A stretch of 29,900 nucleotides of DNA from CAMCSH01 sp043748535 (GTDB lineage Bacteria > Verrucomicrobiota > Lentisphaeria > Lentisphaerales > Lentisphaeraceae). The notes below the pieces were generated by a model. The model made no database searches. It saw nothing but the letters and a program-made list of their open reading frames with translations, and was not told the DNA's origin. Location: contig JAYTMY010000320.1 of NCBI GenBank assembly GCA_043748535.1, positions 1-29,900 on the forward strand. The letters run 5' to 3'. Every line of letters starts with the position of its first letter. The first letter of the stretch is position 1. Below are positions 1-6,614 of the stretch, one piece after another. Position numbers and translations under genes: made by a program.

Positions 1-440
1 GCGGTGGCGAAGAGTTTCTTGGCGGCTTTGTCATCGCGGCGGACGCCGAGGCCGACGAGATGGAGATTGCCGAGCGCGACCGCGGCTTCACCGGAGCCCG
101 ATTGCAGGGCCTTGTTGTAATAAGCCGCGGCGGCGACGTAATCTTGATGAGTGCCGAGTCCAGCTTCATGCAGGCGGCCGCATTCGACCAAGCCGAGGAC
201 GTGACCGGCGGCAGCGGCACGGGCAAACCACTGCAAGGCTTTCACATTGTCCTGGGGGCAACCACGGCCTTTTTCATAGAGACGTCCGACCAGGACCATG
301 GCGGCGGCATCGCCTTTCTCCGCCTTGTCGATCATGCCTTGCGTCGCAGAAGCGATGAGCTGCGGCGCAGGAGCGGGTTCCGGGCTCGCCGGAGCATTGC
401 TGGCAAGGGCGATAAAAGTAGCGAGGAAGGACGCGATCAT
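1..440 (-). CDS. Sel1-repeat (TPR-like) secreted protein, C-terminus outside window
   Basis: The reading frame is open from the left edge to an ATG at 440, so the gene is cut at its 3' end. The first ~17 residues (MIASFLATFIALASNA) look like a signal peptide, followed by a Pro/Ala-rich linker. From about residue 40 come Sel1-type repeats (Gly-Asp-Ala then Leu-Tyr-Glu-Lys-Gly; Ala-Leu-Gln-Trp-Phe-Ala-Arg-Ala-Ala-Ala-Ala-Gly), repeated with 'AAAYYNKALQSGSGEAAVALGNLH'-like spacing. CGGAG lies about 10 bases upstream of the ATG. Sel1 repeats are protein-interaction solenoids, often in secreted or periplasmic proteins; the partner is unknown. It is divergent from the ABC ATPase gene at 622. Confidence 0.8.
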   Translation of the reverse strand, partial: MIASFLATFIALASNAPASPEPAPAPQLIASATQGMIDKAEKGDAAAMVLVGRLYEKGRGCPQDNVKALQWFARAAAAGHVLGLVECGRLHEAGLGTHQDYVAAAAYYNKALQSGSGEAAVALGNLHLVGLGVRRDDKAAKKLFAT

Positions 441-621
441 GATCGTTTTCTCCGGTTGAGCGGCCTCACATTAACGCCATCCGGAAAAGCCGCCCCGGTC
501 ATGGGCGAAGCTTTAGTGGCATTCCCAATGTCGACCTCGCCGCCGGAAATCGACAGCCGGGTGGACGGCTTTGCAGTCCCTCTTATCTTGGCATACCCTC
601 AGCAAAGGAATTTTCATCGCG

Positions 622-1668
622 ATGAGCCCAGCCCCCCACTCGCCACCAAGCGCCTTGGAAATCACTAACCTGAAAGTTGAATTCGACACCTTCGGCGGTG
701 TTGTCCAAGCTGTTCGCGGCGTCTCCTATGCCGTCGCTGCCGGTCAAACTCTGGCCGTGGTCGGCGAATCTGGCTGCGGCAAGTCGGTAACCGTGCAAGC
801 CGTGATGGGCTTGATTCCTCGCCCCCCCGGCCGGGTCACCTCTGGCAGCGCCATTCTTAACGGTGGCGTCGATCTGCTCAGTCTTAGCGACGCCGAAGCC
901 CGGCAATATCGAGCCCGCGACATCGCGATGATTTTCCAAGATCCGATGACGTCGCTCAACCCGACCATGCGCATCGGCGACCAGATCGCCGAAGCCCTCG
1001 TCGTTCACAAAGGCATGAGCTGGGACGCGGCTCGTGCTGAGGCGATCCGCCTCCTTGATCGCACTCGCATCCCGGAAGCCGCCTCTCGGTCGCGCCAGTA
1101 TCCTTTCGAATTCTCCGGCGGCATGCTGCAACGCGCCATGATCTCCGTCGCCGTCGCCTGCCGCCCGGCAGTCCTGATCGCTGATGAACCGACCACCGCT
1201 CTCGACGTCACCATCCAGGACCAGGTTCTCGAACTGATGCGGGAGATCCAACGGGAAGAGAAGATGGCCATCGTCCTGATCACACATGACCTCGGCGTCG
1301 TCGCCCGAATGGCTGACGATGTGGCGGTGATGTACGCCGGCCAAATCGTCGAACAAGGCCCGGTCGGCAGTATTTTTAAGCAATCCTCGCATCCTTACAC
1401 CCTCGGACTCCGTCAAGCCATGCCTTCTTCTGACGGCAGCCGGACGCGGCTCTTGCCGATTGACGGTTCACCTCCCGATCTCTTTCGTCCGCCGCTCGGG
1501 TGCGGCTATTGCGCCCGCTGTCCCTTCGCCATGCAGGTCTGCGAATTCCAGTCGCCGCCGCTGTTTGATCTCGGCGGCGGGCAAGCCAGCGCCTGCTGGC
1601 TGCATCACTCCGAGGCTCAGCGCAGCCGCGATTCCCGTCTCCACCAGAAAGGCAAGGCGCCCGCATGA
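622..1668 (+). CDS. Oligo/dipeptide ABC transporter ATPase, OppD/DppD family
   Basis: Cytoplasmic ATPase subunit of a peptide or nickel-type importer. Visible motifs: Walker A GESGCGKS (48-55), Q-loop at Gln106, signature FSGGM (164-168), Walker B LIADEP (185-190), and the C-terminal oligopeptide domain with a Cys cluster (CGYCARC, then two later Cys) that binds an Fe-S cluster in some Dpp ATPases. I chose ATG 622, preceded by AAGGAA with 11-base spacing; an upstream in-frame start at 571 adds a non-conserved extension. It overlaps the second ATPase by ATGA. No permease or binding-protein gene is visible, so the membrane part must be elsewhere and the substrate is undetermined (oligopeptide, dipeptide or metal). 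Confidence 0.93.
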   Translation: MSPAPHSPPSALEITNLKVEFDTFGGVVQAVRGVSYAVAAGQTLAVVGESGCGKSVTVQAVMGLIPRPPGRVTSGSAILNGGVDLLSLSDAEARQYRARDIAMIFQDPMTSLNPTMRIGDQIAEALVVHKGMSWDAARAEAIRLLDRTRIPEAASRSRQYPFEFSGGMLQRAMISVAVACRPAVLIADEPTTALDVTIQDQVLELMREIQREEKMAIVLITHDLGVVARMADDVAVMYAGQIVEQGPVGSIFKQSSHPYTLGLRQAMPSSDGSRTRLLPIDGSPPDLFRPPLGCGYCARCPFAMQVCEFQSPPLFDLGGGQASACWLHHSEAQRSRDSRLHQKGKAPA

Positions 1669-2621
1669 ACCCAGTTCTTCTCGAAACCCGCGGTCTCCGC
1701 AAATATTTCGACCTCGGCGCCGGCCGCCGGGTGCACGCCGTCGACGGCATTGATCTCGTCGTCCGCGAGCGCGAAGTCCTCGGGCTGGTCGGCGAATCCG
1801 GCTCCGGCAAATCGACCCTCGGCAAGGCCATCATCGGTTTACATCCGCGCACTTCCGGCGACATCCTGTACCAAGGTCAGCTCCTACCGGCGCAATACAG
1901 CCCGGCCGACTACCGCCGCATGGCCAGTCAGATGCAGATGGTTTTCCAGGATCCTTATTCCTCTCTCAATCCGCGCATGACGGTGGAAGAGATCATCAGC
2001 GAAGCTCTGTCCCTGCGCGGTGGCTTCAGTAAAGAGCAGATCCGTGAACGCGTCGCCTTCTGGTTGCAACGAGTCGGCTTGAACAAAGATCACATGGTCC
2101 GGTATCCTCATGAATTTTCCGGCGGCCAGCGCCAGCGCATCGGCATCGCTCGGGCGATGATCGCCGAACCCCGCCTGGTCATTTGTGATGAGCCGATTTC
2201 CGCTCTCGACGTCTCGATCCAGGCCCAGGTGGTCAACCTCCTGGCCGACCTTAAACAGAGCCTCGGCCTGACCATGATTTTCATCGCGCACGATTTGTCG
2301 ATGGTCCGTTTCGTCTCGGACCGGATCGCCGTGATGTACCTCGGAGCCATCTGCGAAATCGGCCCTGCCGACGAGGTCTTTTTCAATCCTCGCCATCCTT
2401 ATTCGAAAGCCCTCATCGCGTCCAATCCGAAAGCCGATCCCGACATCGAAAAGAGCCGCCCGCATCAACCAATCCCCGGCGAAATCCCGTCTCCAGTCAA
2501 GCTCCCCAAAGGTTGCCGCTTTGCCGCCCGCTGTCCCTCGGCAACCGACCACTGCCGCCTGGAATCGCCGCTCTTGCGTGAAATTTCGCCCGAGCATCAC
2601 GCTGCCTGCCATCTGATTTAA
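1665..2621 (+). CDS. Oligo/dipeptide ABC transporter ATPase, OppF/DppF family
   Basis: Partner ATPase of the preceding gene, started by the ATGA overlap at 1665. It has Walker A GESGSGKS (43-50), a Q-loop in MVFQDPYSSLNP, signature FSGGQRQR, Walker B LVICDEPISALDVS and the H-loop IAHDLS. The C-terminus carries the family's Cys pattern (GCRFAARC, then two later Cys). OppD and OppF normally form a heterodimer that powers import through two permeases; the coupled order here agrees. Length (318 aa) is normal. After the stop is a T-rich stretch (2632-2640) without a convincing hairpin, so read-through into the kinase gene 88 bp downstream is possible. Confidence 0.93.
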   Translation: MNPVLLETRGLRKYFDLGAGRRVHAVDGIDLVVREREVLGLVGESGSGKSTLGKAIIGLHPRTSGDILYQGQLLPAQYSPADYRRMASQMQMVFQDPYSSLNPRMTVEEIISEALSLRGGFSKEQIRERVAFWLQRVGLNKDHMVRYPHEFSGGQRQRIGIARAMIAEPRLVICDEPISALDVSIQAQVVNLLADLKQSLGLTMIFIAHDLSMVRFVSDRIAVMYLGAICEIGPADEVFFNPRHPYSKALIASNPKADPDIEKSRPHQPIPGEIPSPVKLPKGCRFAARCPSATDHCRLESPLLREISPEHHAACHLI

Positions 2622-2709
2622 GTGAATTATTCCTTTTTTTCATAATGGCATCTTGCGGAGCTGCGGTGAAGCAGTCTAACTTAGTAGTGAACCATATCGG
2701 AGCCGAGCA

Positions 2710-4074
2710 ATGCCTATGAACCCCAATCCCCTTGCCAATGCTTCGGCCAAACCTTTTGACCGCACAGTTGTCCTGCCAGATTCCACCGCCGCCGTCAAAC
2801 CGAAGATCTTAGTGGTCGAAGATGAAGCGCCTCTGCGGATGCTGGTCACCGACATCCTCGAAGGCGAAGATCTCGATGTCCACTCGGTCGCCAGTGCCGA
2901 TGAAGCTCTGCCTCTGATCGACAATGGTTTCGACTTGATCCTGTCCGACATCATGATGCCGGGAACCTCCGGCATGGAACTGCTCCAAACCATCAAGCAG
3001 CGCAATAAATCGGTCGAAGTCATCCTCATGACCGGCTTCCCGAAAGTCGAAGCCGCGGTCACCGCAATGAAGTTCGGCGCCTTTGACTACATCACGAAAC
3101 CCTTTGACATCGCCCACCTCCGCGAACGCGTCCATTCCGCCTTGGATCACCGCAAGGCCTTGTCCGGATTGACGCAGACCCAAGATCATTCGAAATCGAC
3201 CTCGACCCGTTACATTGCCGGTTATCGGATTCTTGAAACTCTTGGCGAAGGTCAGATGGGCTTGGTTCTCAAGGGCGAGAAAAATGGCGCCGCCTATGCC
3301 ATCAAGATCATTAAAAACCAAGTCGGTGGCAGCGCCCGCAACGAAGCCGTGCAACGATTCTTCAAAGAAGCTGATGCCGCCTCCCGCCTCAATCACCCGT
3401 GCGTCATCCACACCTTTGAGCACGGCTACGCCCGCGAAGAGAACATCCCCTATCTGGTGATGGAATACTTCCCCGGTTCCCCCCTGAAACGCCATATGAA
3501 CAGCCCGGATCTGAAGATGCCGATCAAGGTCCGGATCATCCGCGACCTGGCCTCCGCGCTCGCCGCCACCCATGCCTGTGAAGTCATCCACCGCGACATC
3601 AAGCCTGACAACGTCATGATCAGCGGAGCTCCGGATTGGAAGGTCAAACTCACCGACTTCGGCGTCGCGCAGCTGCCAGATTCCGACATCACCAACATCT
3701 CGCGCATTGTCGGCACCCCCTACTACCTGTCGCCCGAAGGCTTCTCCTGCCCGAAGGTCGATCACCGGGCTGATCTCTACTCTCTCGGTGTCCTCGCTTA
3801 TGAATTCTGGCTCGGTCAAAAACCCTTTGAAGCGATGAATCTCTCCGCCCTCGGCTTCAAGGTCCAAACCGAAAACCCCGTCGAACCGGTTAAACTCAAC
3901 AGCAGCTTCCCGGTCGCCCTGCAGCTGATCTTGGAACGTTTGTTGAAAAAACGCCCGGAAGGTCGCTACGCGCAAGCTGCTGATCTGGTTAATGACCTCA
4001 ATCTGTGGATCGACGCGCAAACTGGTCGTCAGACCCTGCCGCCTCTCCGCGCCACCTGGAACACCCTGCGTTGA
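2710..4074 (+). CDS. Receiver domain-Ser/Thr protein kinase fusion
   Basis: Two signalling modules in one soluble protein. Residues ~31-148 form a response-regulator receiver: acidic pocket Glu37/Asp38, phosphoacceptor Asp80 (LILSDIMMPG), Thr108, Lys130. Residues ~171-435 form a Hanks-type kinase: glycine loop GEGQMG (179-184), ATP lysine Lys199, HRDIKPDN (294-301), DFG (316-318) and GTPYYLSPEG (335-344), so all key catalytic residues are present. No membrane segment is seen. GGAG sits 7 bases before ATG 2710. Phosphorylation at Asp80 by a histidine kinase presumably modulates the kinase domain (inference). It overlaps the flavoprotein gene by TTGA, so the two may be co-translated. The histidine kinase and HPt encoded downstream (9631, 13447) are candidate phosphodonors. 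Confidence 0.93.
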   Translation: MPMNPNPLANASAKPFDRTVVLPDSTAAVKPKILVVEDEAPLRMLVTDILEGEDLDVHSVASADEALPLIDNGFDLILSDIMMPGTSGMELLQTIKQRNKSVEVILMTGFPKVEAAVTAMKFGAFDYITKPFDIAHLRERVHSALDHRKALSGLTQTQDHSKSTSTRYIAGYRILETLGEGQMGLVLKGEKNGAAYAIKIIKNQVGGSARNEAVQRFFKEADAASRLNHPCVIHTFEHGYAREENIPYLVMEYFPGSPLKRHMNSPDLKMPIKVRIIRDLASALAATHACEVIHRDIKPDNVMISGAPDWKVKLTDFGVAQLPDSDITNISRIVGTPYYLSPEGFSCPKVDHRADLYSLGVLAYEFWLGQKPFEAMNLSALGFKVQTENPVEPVKLNSSFPVALQLILERLLKKRPEGRYAQAADLVNDLNLWIDAQTGRQTLPPLRATWNTLR

Positions 4075-5312
4075 CCCTGCTTCCCCCTCCCCGCCGCATC
4101 GCCGTCATCGGCGCCGGTCCCGCCGGCCTTGCCGCTGCCGAAGTGCTCGCCGAAGCAGGACTCAAGGTCCGTATTTTTGATGCCGGCAGCGCCCCGGCCC
4201 GAAAATACCTCCGCGCCGGCGTCGGTGGCCTCAACATCACTCACTCCGAGCCATTGCAGGATTTCTTCATCCGCTACGGCAATGCCTTGACCTGGTTGCG
4301 TCCCCACCTCGAAGCCTTTCCTCCCGGCCAAGTGCGCGAATGGCTCCACCGCCTCGGCATTCCGACTTTTGTCGGCAGTTCCGGACGGGTCTTCCCCCAG
4401 GATCTCCGCGCCGCCCCCTCTCTCCGCGCTTGGTTAAAAAAACTCGGTTCCCTCGGTGTCAGCCTGCATCTCCGGCATCGCTGGCTCGGCTGGAGTGCCG
4501 ACGGCGCCTGTCGCTTCTCGACTCCCGACGGTGATCTCGAAGAGACGTTTGACGGCCTCATTCTCGCCACCGGCGGCGCCACTTGGCAGCGCCTCGGCGC
4601 CGATGGTGCCTGGGTCCCCTTCGTCACCGATAAAGGCATTAGCTGCGCCCCCTTCCGCCCTTCCAACTGTGGCTTTGAATGCGATTGGACCCCGATTTTC
4701 AGGGGCAAATTCCCGGGTTCTCCGGTGAAACCGGTGAAGGCGGCCTTGATGACCCGTAACGACGCGGTGATCGAACGCCAAGGCGAATTCATCATCACCG
4801 AAAAAGGCGTCGAAGGCAGCCTGATTTACGCCCTGTCGGCGCCCTTGCGCGACGAAATCGAAGCCGCCGGTTCTGTCGATCTCTATCTCGATCTCGCCCC
4901 TGACCGCAGCCTGACCCAGTTGACCTATGATCTATCCTTGCCACGTGGCAAGGATTCGCTCTCCAATCATCTCCGTAAACGCGGCATTGACGGAGTCAAA
5001 GCCGGGCTTCTTCGCGAAGTCCACGGCGCCAAACTCAGCGAAGATCCTGCCAAACTGGCGGTGATCATTAAAAATCTCCCCATCCGTCTGCGTCGATGCC
5101 GTCCTTTGGATGAAGCCATCAGTTGCGCCGGCGGCATCACCGCGGCCGAGCTCAGTCCCGATTTGATGCTTAAAAAACTCCCCGGCGTCTTTGCCTGCGG
5201 CGAAATGCTCGATTGGGAAGCCCCCACCGGCGGCTACCTCCTCACCGCCTGCCTCGCCACCGGCCGCGGCGCCGCCCGCGGTATGATCCGTCACCTCGCC
5301 AGCCGGGGCTAA
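4071..5312 (+). CDS. FAD-dependent BaiN/HI0933-like flavoprotein (PP_4765-like subgroup)
   Basis: Predicted soluble NAD(P)/FAD flavoprotein. The N-terminus has the dinucleotide-binding motif GAGPAG after a short beta strand, then ARKYLRAGVGGLNITHSE, a signature of the HI0933/BaiN family and closest, from memory, to the PP_4765 (TIGR03862) subgroup. ATGGATW and a C-terminal CGEMLDWEAPTGGY-type FAD motif followed by a Leu-Leu-Thr-Ala-Cys segment complete the fold. The proposed start is TTG 4071, overlapping the kinase stop as TTGA; the frame stays open back to 4005, so an earlier start cannot be excluded. The physiological substrate of this family is mostly unknown. A terminator follows at 5353-5390. 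Confidence 0.88.
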   Translation: MTLLPPPRRIAVIGAGPAGLAAAEVLAEAGLKVRIFDAGSAPARKYLRAGVGGLNITHSEPLQDFFIRYGNALTWLRPHLEAFPPGQVREWLHRLGIPTFVGSSGRVFPQDLRAAPSLRAWLKKLGSLGVSLHLRHRWLGWSADGACRFSTPDGDLEETFDGLILATGGATWQRLGADGAWVPFVTDKGISCAPFRPSNCGFECDWTPIFRGKFPGSPVKPVKAALMTRNDAVIERQGEFIITEKGVEGSLIYALSAPLRDEIEAAGSVDLYLDLAPDRSLTQLTYDLSLPRGKDSLSNHLRKRGIDGVKAGLLREVHGAKLSEDPAKLAVIIKNLPIRLRRCRPLDEAISCAGGITAAELSPDLMLKKLPGVFACGEMLDWEAPTGGYLLTACLATGRGAARGMIRHLASRG

Positions 5313-5352
5313 ACCCCGAAACTCCAGATAATTAGCCTGTAAAAACCAACCT

Positions 5353-5390
5353 ATAAGCCCAGAGAAGCCCATTCTCATGGGCTTATTTTT
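5353..5390 (+). terminator. Rho-independent terminator after the flavoprotein gene
   Basis: The stem AAGCCCAT (5365-5372) / ATGGGCTT (5377-5384) with loop TCTC is followed by ATTTTT. An extra ATAAGCCCA at 5353-5361 can replace the 5' arm and pair with TGGGCTTAT, with GAGAA/TTCTC pairing inside, giving a longer alternative hairpin ending at the same T-run. It separates the flavoprotein gene from the sigma-54 promoter. Confidence 0.8.
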
Positions 5391-5408
5391 ACCCATAAAG
5401 CGACGTCA

Positions 5409-5422
5409 GGCACGGCATTTGC
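5409..5422 (+). promoter_or_regulatory. Sigma-54 (-24/-12) promoter for the LysM-receiver-TPR operon
   Basis: GGCACG-GCAT-TTGC matches the -24/-12 consensus with the obligatory GG-N10-GC spacing (GG 5409-5410, GC 5421-5422). The expected transcript start near 5433 gives a leader of about 28 bases holding the GAGGAG ribosome site (5448-5453) and ATG 5461. An NtrC-type sigma-54 activator is encoded further down the same cluster. I saw no clear activator-binding inverted repeat upstream. Confidence 0.65.
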
Positions 5423-5460
5423 GTTCATTCCAGTTACACATGAACTCGAGGAGCCACGCC

Positions 5461-6165
5461 ATGCTGCCATCCCTGATAATTTTTCTGCTTTGCGGTTCAG
5501 CGCCCATACCCCCGGCCCCCGCTCCACCCTCGCCGAGCGCCATGACCAGTGTGGATTTACTGGACGAGCGAGACCTTCTTCTTAACTCATTGAACCAGGC
5601 AGTTCAGGAAATGGATGCATGTGTTGCCAGCGCTTTGGCCGAAGAGACTGGGCTGAAAGCTTCCCTCAGTCCGGCGGCGGAAGTGGTGCAGCGGGCTGAG
5701 CGTTACGCCATTATTCGCGAGCGGCAGCGACTGATCTCCCTCAAGGTGGCTGAAGTGTCGCGGATCAACACCCTGATCCAAGCCAATCGGCGTCACCTTG
5801 AACAGCTCCATAAGTCTGAAATGCAGCGAGAGGCACTGATGGCGGCGGAAAAGGAAAAAGCTGAGTTAAAAGCCAAGATCGAAGCGATGAAAGCCGAGGC
5901 CGTGATCAACCAACAGACCCATGCCAACACCCTGCTTCCGGTGAAGCCTAAAATACCTCTCGATTACTTCATTTATTCCACCAAAGAACCGAAAACTCTG
6001 CGCAGCATCGCCGCCGAAAAAACCATCTATGATGACGAATCGAAATGGCAGAAGATCTACGAGGCCAACAAGGATAAAATCAGCGATCCGGATGCCGTGG
6101 TTCCCGCTGGGCTTGATCTCATCATCCCCCAAATCAAACTCGAATCGGGTAATGGTGAACCATGA
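5461..6165 (+). CDS. LysM-domain coiled-coil envelope protein
   Basis: The 234-aa product starts with a short hydrophobic segment (MLPSLIIFLLCGSA), probably a signal sequence; the Cys is not in a canonical lipobox. A Pro-rich linker (14-27) and a long charged helical region with coiled-coil character (~75-150) follow, then a C-terminal LysM-like fold (~169-224; TLRSIAAEKTIYDD, WQKIYEANKDKI, AVVPAGLDLIIPQ). LysM binds glycan in peptidoglycan, so an envelope location is likely. ATG 5461 is chosen because GAGGAG lies 7 bases upstream and because the sigma-54 promoter lies inside the longer frame that begins at 5377. ATGA-coupled to the receiver gene. Confidence 0.82.
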   Translation: MLPSLIIFLLCGSAPIPPAPAPPSPSAMTSVDLLDERDLLLNSLNQAVQEMDACVASALAEETGLKASLSPAAEVVQRAERYAIIRERQRLISLKVAEVSRINTLIQANRRHLEQLHKSEMQREALMAAEKEKAELKAKIEAMKAEAVINQQTHANTLLPVKPKIPLDYFIYSTKEPKTLRSIAAEKTIYDDESKWQKIYEANKDKISDPDAVVPAGLDLIIPQIKLESGNGEP

Positions 6166-6614
6166 GCCCCCTGCAACGTGGCACGGTTCTGGTGATTGAG
6201 GACGACCCCCTCCTTGCCTTGAGTTATGGCGACCTGCTGGAATCGGAAGGCTGGCGCCATGAGCGTGCTGGCACAGTTCGCGAAGCCCTCGCCCGCTTGG
6301 CCTCCGGCAGCTTCAGCCTCGTCATCTGCGATCACGACCTGCCCGATGGCAAAGGTTTGATCATTCTCGATCGCCTCGCCAGCCAGAAAGAGCCGCCGCC
6401 GCTGATCTATCTATCTGCCGCAACCCCCGAAATTCTCGCCGCTTGCGCTCGTCACCCCCGCGTCCTCCGCGTTATGCCCAAACCCGTCCACGAAGCGACG
6501 CTGCGGGAACTGCTCGGCAGTCATGGTCGTTGCGGTGCACTCGGCAGCCGCAGCGGCATAGGAGCTGAAGAACGCCGCATCCTTCTCGCCAGTTTCGAGG
6601 AGCCCACCCCATGA
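6162..6614 (+). CDS. Stand-alone response-regulator receiver protein
   Basis: Single-domain receiver of 150 aa. Acidic pair in VLVIEDD (Glu13-Asp15), phosphoacceptor Asp57 in VICDHDLPDG, Ser85, and conserved Lys107 in MPKPVH. About 30 residues after the fold show no output domain. It overlaps both neighbours by ATGA (6162 and 6611), so it is probably made in fixed ratio with the LysM and TPR proteins. Lone receivers typically act as phosphate shuttles or bind a partner protein; the HPt protein (13447) and histidine kinase (9631) are natural partners, by inference. Confidence 0.88.
   Translation: MSPLQRGTVLVIEDDPLLALSYGDLLESEGWRHERAGTVREALARLASGSFSLVICDHDLPDGKGLIILDRLASQKEPPPLIYLSAATPEILAACARHPRVLRVMPKPVHEATLRELLGSHGRCGALGSRSGIGAEERRILLASFEEPTP

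Noticed and set aside
590..603. GG-N10-GC match that could be a sigma-54 promoter for the OppD-like gene
   Set aside because: The -12 part reads CAGC, not TTGC, and the implied transcript start (~614) would leave out the AAGGAA ribosome site before ATG 622.
2809..4020. Long minus-strand open frame of 403 codons opposite the receiver-kinase gene
   Set aside because: It mirrors a real GC-rich gene with complete kinase motifs on the plus strand; its own translation has no domain and atypical composition.
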